NCBI RefSeq assembly: GCF_958979055.1
Contig: NC_084891.1
Span: forward strand, 28,950,001 to 29,014,000
DNA length: 64,000 bases
Direction of reading: 5' to 3'
From: Alnus glutinosa
Taxonomy: Eukaryota > Streptophyta > Magnoliopsida > Fagales > Betulaceae
The notes below the pieces were generated by a model that saw only the letters and a list, made by a program, of their open reading frames with translations, ran no database searches and was not told the DNA's origin. Of the stretch, positions 27,229 through 38,674 are shown in pieces; within the stretch, counting starts at the first letter, position 1, and each line of letters opens with the position of its first letter. The translations under genes were made by a program, and so were the position numbers.

Positions 27229-27501
27229 ATGGAGAAGGAGAGAGATAATAGAAAGGAGTACGTAGAGAAGCAGACACAGGCACCCAACATCACACCGATG
27301 AAGCCTGTGACCCACGATGCTTACGGTGGAGGGATGTACGGCACTGAACCTGGGCAACCAAAGAACCCCACGAAGCCGCCTGCGAGTGAAACCCAGAGTG
27401 CTGATGGGCCTGCTGAGGCCGCCTCGAAGCCCAAGCACACCCCTCCGCCTTCATCGGGTGATCGAGATATCGATATCACCGGCCAGTCTTACATTCAGTA
27501 A
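27229..27501 (+). CDS. Small hydrophilic LEA-like protein, 90 aa
   Basis: A single-exon gene in a good plant start context (AACAATGGAG). The protein is charged at the N-terminus (MEKERDNRKEYVEKQ), then Gly/Pro-rich with GGGMYGTE, PPASETQSADGP, PKHTPPPSSGDRDID and a C-terminal ITGQSYIQ. No signal peptide, no membrane span and very few hydrophobics, so it should be disordered. I recall similar short plant proteins sharing the SETQSADGP and DRDIDITGQ blocks, but cannot name a curated family. Promoter ABREs about 120-170 bp upstream support a stress or seed-maturation role. The clean composition and stop suggest a functional gene. Confidence 0.75.
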   Translation: MEKERDNRKEYVEKQTQAPNITPMKPVTHDAYGGGMYGTEPGQPKNPTKPPASETQSADGPAEAASKPKHTPPPSSGDRDIDITGQSYIQ

Positions 27502-29322
27502 CTATTATTCACTGTTTCTTTTTTTCATATTCCACGTGTTTCTATGTAGTCTCCCAGTTATGTCTTTTATGCGTTAAAATGCTTTTTTAATTCAAGAGTG
27601 TACTTTTCTTTTTCAATTAATATTTGTTAAATATTAATTAAATGTGCATTTAATTAGTCTATCTTTAACATTTAATTGTCTTTTAATTTTTAACCTAATC
27701 AATTTACGCTCTGGTCTTTTTATTTAGGTATAAAATGTTTTTTTTTTTCACCAAACAGAAAATCAGATTTTTTTAACAAAAATAATTTAATTCAATCATT
27801 TAACTTATAAAAATCAAATTTTAGTCACAATATACAAATATTAATATAAAATAATTTTAAAAATTAACTTAATTTTGAGGCCCGTCAGGGTGGCTCTCAC
27901 TGAGGCCTAGTGGTAGTCAGGGTGGCACAGGACCCGAACTGTCCAATGATGATCTAGTGCTGACTTAGTGATAGTCCAGTGAAAACTCAAACTCAATAAA
28001 TAGTTTACAAAAATTAAAAATAAAAATTATTTGCTGAAACTAAAAAATATTATTTTCATCTACACCAAAAACTAAATGATACAAATATATATATATATAT
28101 ATATATATATTACATTTTACACCGAAAGAAATTAACCCTTAAAAAAAATATATACATAATATTTATAACTTCCAAGATCTTAACTATCATGATTTTCACA
28201 ATAAATAGAATAAAAGAAACATAACAGAATCCATATATAACAATAAAAGTCTTCTTCAAAGTTCAAACACTAAGAAATAGTTTCTTTCACTTGACCCTCT
28301 TAAGATATACAAAGCTGATGGATATTGTACATATTTATAGGGTAGAGAGAGGATCGGTTTCCTTTGTTCTTTTATCACCATTAATTATACTTTTCATCAA
28401 AGTTATAATTAATTAACAAGAAACATTAATTTCTCATAGTTAATTAACCAACACTTTATTAATGTATATTAATTAATCATTAACCAACAATTAATAAAGG
28501 ATGATTAATTAACCAACATTAAAATCGAGTTTAATAAGTTGTCTTATGTGCCAGGTCATGTGAGACATTAAATTCTTACACATGTACTGTGAAGATAAAT
28601 TAATTTATATTCCGATTTTATTTTTTTAACATGAATTCACTATCAAAACCCGACAGTGTTATAATTCCTAGTTTTTCTTTTTCCATGAAATATCTTAACA
28701 CATTGATTTGGTAATATAATTTATCTGATGAGATTTTTGACGTTATATCATACACATTAAAATTATATTTTAACCAGTAATTGATCTTTTTATTTAGCGT
28801 CTTTATTATTTGAAAATTAATCTTAGAATACAACATATATTTCACTATTTGTTTTTTTTTTCTTGGCTATGGTAGAAGTTCGAAGAAGGTTTTTTCCATC
28901 ATTTACCTTTTATTTAATTTAAATATTTTATATGTTAGACTTTATTTATTAAAAAAAGTTTTTAAATTTACAGAAATATTAAAATATAAATCAAATGATT
29001 AATTTTTATTATTAATAATTTAAATTTATAAAATAAGCAGTAATTTACCACAAATTCTATTAAGCTATCACTAATTATACATGCATATGAATTAAATCAA
29101 GAAACCTTTCGCTGTCATTTTATTTTATTCTGTCTGCTTGTACTTGTTTAATTAGTTTATCTCAAAAGGAAAATTATAAATTTACAATAATATCACAATA
29201 ACTGTACAACACTCCCATAAAGGTGAGCCCCAAGTGTTATGTAATTGTTGTGGTATTGTTGGGTAGGAATCAATGTCTACCTTACTTTTTTGTTGTTGGC
29301 CCAGCAAACAAGATAAACAACA

Positions 29323-29361
<39 letters not shown>

Positions 29362-30490
29362 GGTTGTTGGGTTCCACTCTTTCAAAATCAACGGCTGGGC
29401 GTCCTCTGCAACGTACAAAGCATCGGCAGCGCCAAATATTTATCTGTTTTGTCAAAGCTGGGCGTCCTTCCCTTCTGCAATAATTTCTGACCCTTTCTTT
29501 TATTTAATTTGCTGTATTCAAATAAGACAAATGGTTCAAACCAGCCCACACAGATTTTTTTTTTTTTTTTTTCAGTTAATTTGTCGGTATTTTTATTTCT
29601 TCTGAATTACTAATTTTTTACCAACTTCTATAAAATTATATTTTTCAAAAAAAATTTATGTTCAAAATTATTGATTGAACAATATTTTAAAATTAAGTAT
29701 AAAATGCAAGAATTGGTACAAAATAAGTGCTAAACATAACTTTTAACCCTTTTTTTTTACAAAAAAAAAAAATTGAATATTTTATTAATCAAATATCACA
29801 AGCATAAAGCTCTTACATCACAAAGCATAAACTTTTGTAAAATTATAGCCATATGCTATGAGGTTACAAAGTCATAGATACAAACAAAATTCTTACAATA
29901 AAGTTTTATTTATGACTTTCATATTTCGCTAATCCATGTACAAAAATAGTTAAAGAGCAGATTTGTTCCGAACAAACCAAATTTAAGAAAAAGGTAGCCT
30001 AAATGACAATCTAAAACATATATATATATATATATATATATATAGCAGCTAAAGATCATTGTATCTAGTTACTTTCAAAATATAAGTTTGTGAGATATAT
30101 TTTTTGAAAAAAAAAATCATAAATCTTGTGTGTTGTTTTTTCTTCACGCGTACACAGAAATTTCAAACAACATGGCATACAATTCTTTTAATACTTAATA
30201 TGGTAGCAAAATAGTGAATTTCTTCTACTAGCGGCCAACTTCTATAATTAGTTTGTTTACTTTAATTTAATGAATAGTTTTATTATCTAATATATATATA
30301 TCGTCTTTAATGGTATAATTAACTTCTTGTTGTGACTTGTGAGAACAGTTATGCCTCCAATAATGGACTGACATTGATTTGCTCTGTTAAAATGATTGCA
30401 AATTCAAGTGTACGTTAGGCAATTGTAATCAATAAATTTTCGGTACGACCAGCGTCGATTCTCAGGAAATAACGGAAATTTTGGTTACGT
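27502..30490. other. Intergenic, repeat-rich, no gene recognised
   Basis: Includes a GC-richer patch at 27880-27970 with a repeated CAGGGTGGC motif, an AT microsatellite at 28086-28111, a TTAATTAA-rich block at 28380-28520, A-runs at 29322-29359 and a T-run near 29554-29571. The stretch 29765-29930, read on the minus strand, ends in a poly(A)-like tract after AATAAAATATT and may be an old retroposon tail. AT repeats lie at 30016-30044. Confidence 0.4.
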
Positions 30491-30499
30491 AGCTCGGGA

Positions 30500-30913
30500 T
30501 TGGATGGAGAATTTTTTAGGATCGAGCTAATTAAGTGCACATTAATTCCAACTGATCATGGTGGAGCCAAAAATGGCCGAGGCCATCTCTGCTATTCATG
30601 CTATTCAGCTTGGTCTAGCAGCAGGTTTCTCGGATGTTATAGTCGAAGGGGATACCTTGCCGCTTATTCAAGATATCAACATGGTTTCTCCGCTCCTTAA
30701 TACTACTGGGCACTATCTGGATAGCATAAAGGAGGCTACCATTAGCACACTATTTGGCAAAGGAGGCTGCTCTTCATTTAATTTGTTGATTATACTCGGG
30801 CCGAGGTTCCTCCATCTATGATTTGTAACTTGCTTTGTAGGGAACGTGTTATTCCCTAGATCTTCTCTGTAAAGGTCGTCTTTTCTATCAATGAATGGAG
30901 CGGTTCTAATTGT
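30500..30913 (+). pseudogene. LINE tail with RNase H remnant, interrupted by the copia element
   Basis: The plus-strand frame from 30558 holds an RVT_3 RNase H piece: AEAISAIHAIQLGLAAGFSD then VIVEGDTLPLIQDIN, followed by frameshifts and stops before the conserved RERVIP tail text near 30840. The sequence stops at the copia 5' LTR (30914); an A-run (AAAAAAAAAAAGAAAG) at 37709-37724, beyond the copia 3' LTR, is probably this LINE's poly(A) tail. Confidence 0.75.
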
Positions 30914-31336
30914 TGTTAGATATTGTCTCCATATATGGCCTATATGCCACATATACAGTGTTTATTATATTTATTATAAATATAATATACGGTATTACGG
31001 TTAGGTAATTTAATTAATTTAGATTACCGTAATGGAATCGTTTAATTGATTTAAAATCAATTAATAATATTGTTTCCTTGATGGGAGGAACAATACGGTA
31101 CTTACCATATTTGAGGGTCCCTGACCTAGCCTATAAATAAACAGCCTGTGTACACCATCAGTACGGCAATACAGTCATAGGCATAGGTTAGAAGATCTCT
31201 CAAATAATAATTTCTTGTTCTTCAGATGGATCGTGGAAACGCTTGAGCAAATATGGCTAGAGGTAAGCCTGAATCCTGTTTTATTCGTTTTCCGCTGCGC
31301 ATGTTAGATTAAGTAATATGTTAATTATTTCTAACA
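30914..31336 (+). repeat. Copia 5' LTR
   Basis: TG...CA ended. CCTATAAATAAACAG at about 31130-31144 is the probable TATA box of the element. Differs from the 3' LTR by five transitions I can count. Confidence 0.93.
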
Positions 31337-31337
31337 T

Positions 31338-31349
31338 GTGGTATCAGAG
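31338..31349 (+). other. Copia primer-binding site
   Basis: TGGTATCAGAGC, complementary to the 3' end of initiator tRNA-Met as in most plant copia elements, one base after the LTR. Confidence 0.9.
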
Positions 31350-31599
31350 CAGCCTCTATGCTATTTTGTTTAGCATTAAGTCTTTGTTGAATTGATATTT
31401 TTTGTAAACATAATTTATTTGAAATTATATTTATCGTTCACAAACGGTTGAAAAATATATGGGTATTAATTTTTCAACATGTTGTTTGTTCCATTGTTCC
31501 ATATGGAACAGAATTCAGCCTATTATTATTGTTGTTCACGAACTGTACGTGTTTGTGTTTCGGATATGTGCATAAGAGGATTGTTAGAGATTGCAGTAA

Positions 31600-32110
31600 A
31601 ACACCATACATTGCCGACAAACCTTCACCGCCCGATCTCTCCTCTACCACCGGCGGGATCGCCACCGGCATACAGTAGGCGCCGGCCCGTCGTGGCCGGC
31701 GTCGTTTGTCGAAGGAGAGGCCGCTTCCAGCGGCCTCCCCCTTCACCGAGACTGGCGGCCCTCACGGGTCGCCTGATTCCTGGACCAAGGCAGCGGCAGT
31801 AGCGGGTGCCTGAAGAAGAAGCCCATGCACCGGCCAATCTCCTCAACTCTGGCTAATGGGTGATTTTTCGCCGCATGAAGTAGACGCCGGCCCTCTTCGT
31901 GGCCGGCGTCGTTCCGTGTAAGGAGAGGCAGCTTCTCCTTGTCACCGAAATGGACGACCACCTGGAATCTGGACGCACAGCGACGTGGGTCGCCGTGTCT
32001 GCTGAGCAGCGGCCCATTCGTGGCTGCTGCATGAGGTGGCAGTGTTGAGGTTGGCCGGTGCTGAGAAGAAGAAGGAAAATGGCCGGCGAAACTAGAGGAA
32101 GAAGGAGAAA
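31600..32110 (+). repeat. GC-rich duplicated block in the copia leader
   Basis: GCGCCGGCCCGTCGTGGCCG near 31680 recurs as ACGCCGGCCCTCTTCGTGGC near 31882, each followed by a GGAGAGGC.GCTTC block and a CACCGA block. The region is far more GC-rich than the surrounding element and looks like captured host sequence that then duplicated. Open frames on both strands here have no domain I recognise. Confidence 0.6.
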
Positions 32111-32582
32111 AACGGCGCAGATGCAAAATTTTTCGGGTCAAAATTCGGGTTTCCGGGTTTAATAACCGGGTTAGAGTTTTGACCCATAAAGAATTCCGGA
32201 TCGGGTTGGGATACGGGTAGGGTTTCATACCCATAAAGGATTAGGGTTTTGGCCCATAAAGGAATTCGGGTATCGGGTATGGGTTAAACTCATCAGCCCA
32301 CCCGGTTTTTAAGTGGGTTGACCCATTCGGGTCAGCCCAATCCAGAAACCCGTTGGCCCTATATGGCTTAAAAAAAAAGAAGGAAAAAAAAAAAAAAAAA
32401 AAAAAAGGAGGGAGGTTTTAAATGGGCTGACCCAATTCAATTTTATTAAAATAAAATTGGAGGACCCATTTAAGTGGGTTGACCCGTTTTGGGCCAGCCC
32501 TATATAGAGACCCAATCCGATTAGGTGGGTTGACCCGAATGGATCAGCCCAGTACAGCAACCCATTTCAGTAGCCCATCAAG

Positions 32583-32672
32583 AATTAAAAAAATAGTAGG
32601 CTCATGTGGGGTTTAGAACTTGGGTTCACCAAGTGTAAAGGGCCTTGGCCACCTACTAAACCATTGGGCCAT
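32583..32672 (-). mobile_element. Possible tRNA-derived SINE remnant
   Basis: On the minus strand TGGCCCAATGGTTTAGTAGG resembles an A box and GTTCTAAACCCC a B box. Spacing is roughly tRNA-like. It lies inside the copia leader. No clear tail or duplication. Confidence 0.3.
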
Positions 32673-33075
32673 ATTTTTTATTATGTCCTCATATTGCAGT
32701 TTTATTCCACTTATTATTTACAGTGTTGTATTTTAAGATTATTGGTTCTTTAATACATATATTGAGGAATATATTTTAATTGTTGAATTTATATTGTTAT
32801 ATATAAATTGTTTGATGCCTATAGACCTAAGAATAATTAACAATACCATATATACTGGTGTGTTTACAGTAATATCTAAGAATGCAATGTCGGGGAAAGT
32901 TCTGGCAAGGAAAGTCTTGGGATTTAAGTGTGTCCGGTGTGACCCCTCTCACTTTCCTGGGAGCTCATCTGCTTGCACCTTGGAAAATGTTGTTTACCCC
33001 ATTTAAGTATTGGTTTGTTATATTCCTAGGGCTATTAAAGGGGCATCTATAAAGTTGTTAGATGTTAATGAAGTA

Positions 33076-33318
33076 GCAATTATCATGATAATTTTGGGAG
33101 AGCCACAGCATCCCAATTTTGAATGACAATTGCATCAAGATTACACACACGTAATTATCATTATGATTTTGGGGAGCCACAGCATCCCGATTTTAATGAT
33201 AATTACATCAGGATTACACATATGAACATCATAAAGAATTTTGTTAGATGTTCATAAACTGCAGATTGATTATTATGATTTTGGGAGAGCCACAGCATCT
33301 CGATTTTATAATAATTGC
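33076..33318 (+). repeat. Three hairpin repeats with a constant loop in the copia leader
   Basis: Units at 33076-33133, 33151-33206 and 33266-33318 each fold into a stem of about 20 bp (arms such as GTAATTATCATTATGATTTT and its complement) around the loop GAGCCACAGCA (GGAGCCACAGCA in the second). The loop and stem base TTTGGG/CCCGATTTT are kept while outer stem bases vary in pairs. They lie between the leader and gag. Confidence 0.75.
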
Positions 33319-33949
33319 ATAAAGATCGTACACGTGAACTTCATATAGAAAAATTAACATCGTCTTGTAATTAATTCATAAATTTAATTACTTATCCCTA
33401 CAGGGAAGTTTTTATTTTTATGACTTAATTAGAATAAGATAACAAATTTGGTATTGAAAGTAAAATTTCTCTCGGTTGCCCACAGGTACGGAGAATTTTA
33501 TTTTTCAATATTTAAATTTGCCTTAGTCTTATTGATAAAGAGTAAATTTCATGCGTGATGCAACCTTTGCCCACAAGTAGGTTGAAATTTACTATTTAAA
33601 TTGGCATTAGCTAATTTAAAATAATGTTAATTCATAGCATTAAAATGTTTATTTTCTTGGTTATTGCAGCTGTTCATATTACTTTACTTTGGTAGTTTTA
33701 TATTTCAATACCTTATGGTAATATTTTTCTAACTGGAAAAGGATTAATATACTTTTTCATTTGAGTGTTTCTATTTCCATTATGGGAATGAAGGATATTG
33801 TAGTTTAGCTTAAGTCCCTAAAGATTGAGATTTTTTGAGTCATTATTGGTCATTTTATTTTTGAATTCTCTCTTCTAAGTGTAGAATTTTCATCTTGTAA
33901 CACACGTAAGGATAAATGGTTAGTAAACAAACTTCTAACCATGTGTGTT

Positions 33950-36860
33950 CTAGGATATGAGAGAATCGATAAAAAATGTTTACATGATTACTCATGTTGA
34001 GGGAAAGACCGATAAGTGCAATCATGCCCAACAATTAAAGCATGAGAATAAGGTGCCAATAAAGTATTATGACAATCAAGATACTTATTTCTCGTGCAAT
34101 AAGGAAAATTAAGGGCATACAAAGAAAGATTGCATGAAGTAAAAGAAATGACTTAAAATAAAGATAATCTCATATATCCAGTATGTCGTGAATCTCTTGT
34201 AGTGACTCATTCAAATATGTTGTGCATTGATTATGGTTTAACAATCCACGTTGTCAACACAAATGCAGAGTCTTTTTAAAATGAATAACACGTGTTTATA
34301 ATTTGAGCTTGTTGGGATCTATAGGTTAATTTTGAAATTCAGTTATAATTTTTACCTCAAAAAATGATTTATATTCCATAATCTTTTAGAAATTTATTTT
34401 CTAGTTTGGCTTGTTAAAAATTTCAATTTTATTTTAAACTTGAAGTTTTTCTTATCTTTGGTGGAATATTGGTTGGGGTTTATTTAAAGTCTATTTAAAA
34501 TTGACCTATATCCCAACTTTTGAAACAAAATTATTTGTTTGTCTCTGCATACTGATGTTGACATAAAGTAGAGTCTTTGAGAATTTAAAAATGCTCTTGT
34601 TATGGCTTTGGAGATTGAAATATATCTCTATACAGAAAATAAAAGTCGGTAATTTACTGACTTTGGTACTTGTGTGGACTGCATAAGGGAAAGCATACCA
34701 ACAAGACCATTAGAGGTGCCAAAGAGAGCCTTTTAAGATTCTTGAGATCATGTACATTGAAAGGTATTAACCTTTCCATACTCATTGCCTAAATGGTCAG
34801 AGATATTTTTATCTCTTTTAGTGATGACCATATAAAGTTTATGTATCTCTATCTTCTAAATATTAAAGCTGGGGTATTGAATGTTTTTAATACCTATAAG
34901 GAAGAATAGGAGAAACAATTTGAAGATCATAAGATCTAATATAGGCATAGAGTATTAAGGTAGGTACACACAAAGGGAAATGATTAGTAATACTAATCTG
35001 CTATTACCCTTATAGAGTAAAGCTTTGAAGACAGTTGTGTATAAGTTAAACAGTATTCCATCTAAGGTTGTCCATAAGACACCTTTTAAAGTATGAAATA
35101 GATGGAAGCTTAGTTTAAATTATTTACACATATGGGGTTGCCTTGCTAAAAAGAGGATTTATAATCCTCGCCTTAGAAAATTAGATTCAAGGACAACCAG
35201 CGGATCTTTTATAAGCTATCTAGTAAACTTTAAAGGGTTCTAATGTTTTATTATCCTTCATATAATCCTAGGGTTGTTGATTATAAAATTTCTAGAGGAT
35301 GCAGAACCTAGTGGGAGTGCTCATTCACATAAATTGAAATTTGAGGAAGCACTAGAGTTGACCAAATCTCCTCCTAATAGAGGATGATTGATTGTATTCA
35401 GGAAAAATCAGATTGATTATCCTGAGCCACAGTCAGTTATGGAACAACCAACTCATACAGAACAGGTTCAAAAGTCTATTCTCCCATTGCAAAAATGCAG
35501 AGGAAGTAGAATTAAGAAAATCCTATAGAATAAGGAGATCAACAAGTCTTAGTGATCATGTTGTATATCTCCCAGAGTCTGATGTTGACATTGGACATAA
35601 AGATGATCCAAGTTTGTTTTCACATGCTATGAGTGGAAAAAACTCCACATTGAGATTCAGTGCCATGAAGTAAGAGTTAAATCCATTGCTCAACAGTCTA
35701 GCTAGACTCGTAGCCAATGGTTTTACTCATAAGGAAGGCATTGATTATCATGAAACATTCTCTCCAGTGTCTAAGGATGGTTCATCAAGATGATCATAGC
35801 ATTAGTAGCTCATTTTTGATCTAGAGCTACATCAAGTGGATGCGAAAACGACTTTTTTGAATGGGGATCTTAAAGACGAGGTTTACATGAAACAATCAAA
35901 AGGTTTTATAAATAACAGTCAGAAAGCTTGCAAATTAAAGAATTCTATTTATGGGCTATGATAGATCTCTCATCGGTGATATACTTTTTACAAGGTAATT
36001 GAAAACCTTGATTAATATATATATCTTAAGGTCAGTGGGAGTACAGTAATCTTTCTAGTCCTATATGTAGATATTATTTTTGCAAGTGGTGATTTAGGTT
36101 TGCTACATAAAGTTCACAAAAATTTGAAATGAAGGATTTGGGTGAAACCTCTTATGTCTTTTGACATAGAGATTCACAGAGACATAAATAATATTAACAT
36201 TGTCTCGGAAGCCCTACATTGAAAAAGTTTTGGGAAAATTTAGAATGAAGGATTATGTACCTTCAGTAGCAATTAAGAGGGACCAATTAAATACAGCTTA
36301 ACGTCCCAAAAGGTATTGGAATAAGGGCAGATGAAAAGTTTTGAGTGTCTGCATTATACATAACCATATGACTGACAATAAATATATTGAGTCAATAAAG
36401 TGCTGCAAATAAAGTCTTGCGGTATATGCAAGGAACCAAGAAGTACAACTTAACCTAAGGATACACTTTCCATTTGAAGGTGGTTAGTTGTTCAGATTTG
36501 AGTTTTGCTGATTGTGTAGTTAGTAAAAAGTCTACTTTAGGGTATATATCTTTTTATTGAAGGATATATCCTAGAGATGCAGTATGCAGACTATAGTTGC
36601 TATGTCTACCAAGAAAGCTAAAAGTCTAGCGTGCTATGAATTTAGTACATAGGCATGATGGTTGAGACATTTGTTGAAAGTCTCAATCTTGTCGATTTTA
36701 CAGTTAGACCATAAAGATATTCTGCGGTAATTCTACTATAATCTTCTTTTATAAGAATAAAGAGTAGAAGCAGAAGTAAATCGACATCAAGTATCTCAGT
36801 AAGAGAGATAACATTAAGAGACATAAAGGGTCTATTGAGCATATAAATACTGAATTAATG
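33950..36860 (+). pseudogene. Copia gag-pol remnant
   Basis: Recognisable fragments in order: a zinc knuckle near 34090-34140 (C..C....GH....C with a stop inside); a protease trace near 34215 where the D-[ST]-G site reads DYG; a block near 35500-35670 (RRSTSLSDHVVYLPESD); then reverse transcriptase text from 35700 ([28 protein letters not shown]); the catalytic YVDD near 36066 reads YVDI; and RNase H traces near 36500-36600. Many stops, frameshifts and deletions. The element cannot make its own enzymes. Confidence 0.85.
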
Positions 36861-37277
36861 ATTGCGGATCCCATGACTTAAAGTTTACCGGTAAAGAAAG
36901 AATAAAGTCATGCGGAATATATGAGACTCATTAATTCATTTTCGCTTGGTTTGTCTCTTTTTGGTCTATAGACATAAAGTTATTATAATAAAGATTTTTT
37001 GTGCACATTTGTTATTTTATCCATGAGGATAAATAAAGTTGGACCCGAATGACTTATAGGAAGTTCATTCATAAAGCTTGATTATCCATAAGGTACTCAT
37101 GTAAGGAGTGTTTTACATCGTGATACATGGAAGGGACGACCTAATTTTATAATGGTTTTACCGCCATGATTCGTGTGAAACATTTCTTATCTGAGTGGGA
37201 GGATTCCATAAGTGATTGGCCAAACTAAGGAACCTAATACCATAAAGTCATGTGTCATAAAGGCCAAGTGGGAGAAT

Positions 37278-37699
37278 GTTAGATATTGTCTCCATATATG
37301 GCCTATATGCCACATATACAGTGTTTATTATATTTATTATAAATATAATATACGGTATTACGGTTAGGTAATTTAATTAATTTAGATTACCGTAATGGAA
37401 TCGTTTAATTGATTTAAAATCAATTAATAATATTGTTTCCTTGATGGGAGGAACAATACGGTACTTACCATATTTGAGGGTTCCTGACCTAACCTATAAA
37501 TAAACAGTCTGTGTACACCATCAGTACGGCAATACAGTCATAGGCATAGGTTAGAAGATCCCTCAAATAATAATTTCTTGTTCTTCAGATGGATCGTGGA
37601 AACGCTTGAGCAAATATGGTTAGAGGTAAGCCTGAATCCTGTTTTATTCGTTTTCCGCTGCGCATGTTAGATTAAGTAATATGTTAATTATTTCTAACA
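37278..37699 (+). repeat. Copia 3' LTR
   Basis: Nearly identical to the 5' LTR and preceded by the purine tract AAGTGGGAGAA. It is followed by TTTGT and then an A-run that likely belongs to the interrupted LINE. Confidence 0.93.
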
Positions 37700-37724
37700 T
37701 TTGTTCCAAAAAAAAAAAGAAAGA

Positions 37725-38670
37725 GAAGAAATAACGAACAGTAGAATTTAATATATATTATCGTGGAGAGAAATTAAATGATTCGTTTTCTTTTCTTTGT
37801 TTTTCATTAGGAAGTTTAGCCAGCAATATTGGAGAGATTAAAGAATTAAAATAACTTACTTAATGGAGTTCAAAAAAAAAAAAAAAAAAAATTAATAGAG
37901 AAAGCATTGGGACTTGAATAATTCACCTATATTATTTTAAATATTTTTGAGATATTTTTAACTCGACTAAGTTAAATAATCAACTTTTTTTTTTTTTTTT
38001 TTTATCAAAAAATAACATAACTAAGCATTAATCAAATGTAAAATAAATTGAGTATATGTTAATTAAGATTTTGAATCCAATAACATAAGATAAACTATGC
38101 ATTCAATATATTTTTAAATCACAAATTAAGCTTTTGAGATATTCAAAACTCGTAATAATATTCACCCAGAGTTGCTGCAGCTCTTTTAAAGGACATATAA
38201 TTTGTCTCTTCCATTAAAATAAATTTCTTCCTGTTTTTGGCCACCCAGCACAGAGGCAGTTCGTGGCTTTTGCATAACCAATTCCTCTTCTTATTTTGTC
38301 CTTTTGGTTGACCATTCTACGTTTCAGCCTTGACCCTGGCCCCACGTTCTGCTCCACCTGAAAAAACAAACAATGGAGTTTTGTTTTATGCCCGCATACG
38401 CACAGGCGCACAGCCTCACGCAGAGTACCCGCGCATGCTTCCAATCAGATCCCATCACCCCTTCCATGCTACCATAAAACCCTAATTCCGACGCCTCTCA
38501 GCTCTTAAAAACCTTCCTTTTCTTCTATCTTCTCTGTAAAAATGTGCCAGTTGAAACATCAGATTCAACCAGCTATCACCTAAATCTGCCTTCTTTTTTC
38601 CGAAATCGCCCTTTGATTCATTACATTATACTCTCAAAATCTTAGTTCCTGGGAAAACAGGAAATCTGCA
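37725..38670. other. Intergenic and upstream region of the F-box gene
   Basis: AT-rich with A-runs near 37871-37891 and a T-run near 37986-38004. GC content rises after 38200. CTTAAAAACC at about 38505 is a weak TATA candidate for the F-box gene. The minus-strand frame at 38214-38444 has no known domain. Confidence 0.4.
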
Positions 38671-38674
38671 GAAA

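Larger units (their letters stand above)
30914..37699 (+). mobile_element. Ty1/copia LTR retrotransposon, degenerate interior (6.8 kb)
   Basis: Two LTRs of about 422 bp start TGTTAGATATTG and end TTATTTCTAACA. Behind the 5' LTR is the initiator-Met tRNA primer site TGGTATCAGAGC; before the 3' LTR is a purine tract AAGTGGGAGAA. The flanks ATTGT and TTTGT are a 4/5 target duplication. Inside, in order, are a GC-rich leader, hairpin repeats, a gag zinc-knuckle trace, protease, integrase, reverse transcriptase and RNase H traces, all full of stops. By eye the LTRs differ at 5 positions, so the insertion is young although the coding part is dead. Confidence 0.93.

Noticed and set aside
31448..32234. 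Possible gene in the GC-rich copia leader
   Set aside because: Overlapping frames on both strands, duplicated low-complexity text, no recognised domain; more likely a captured non-coding or decayed fragment.
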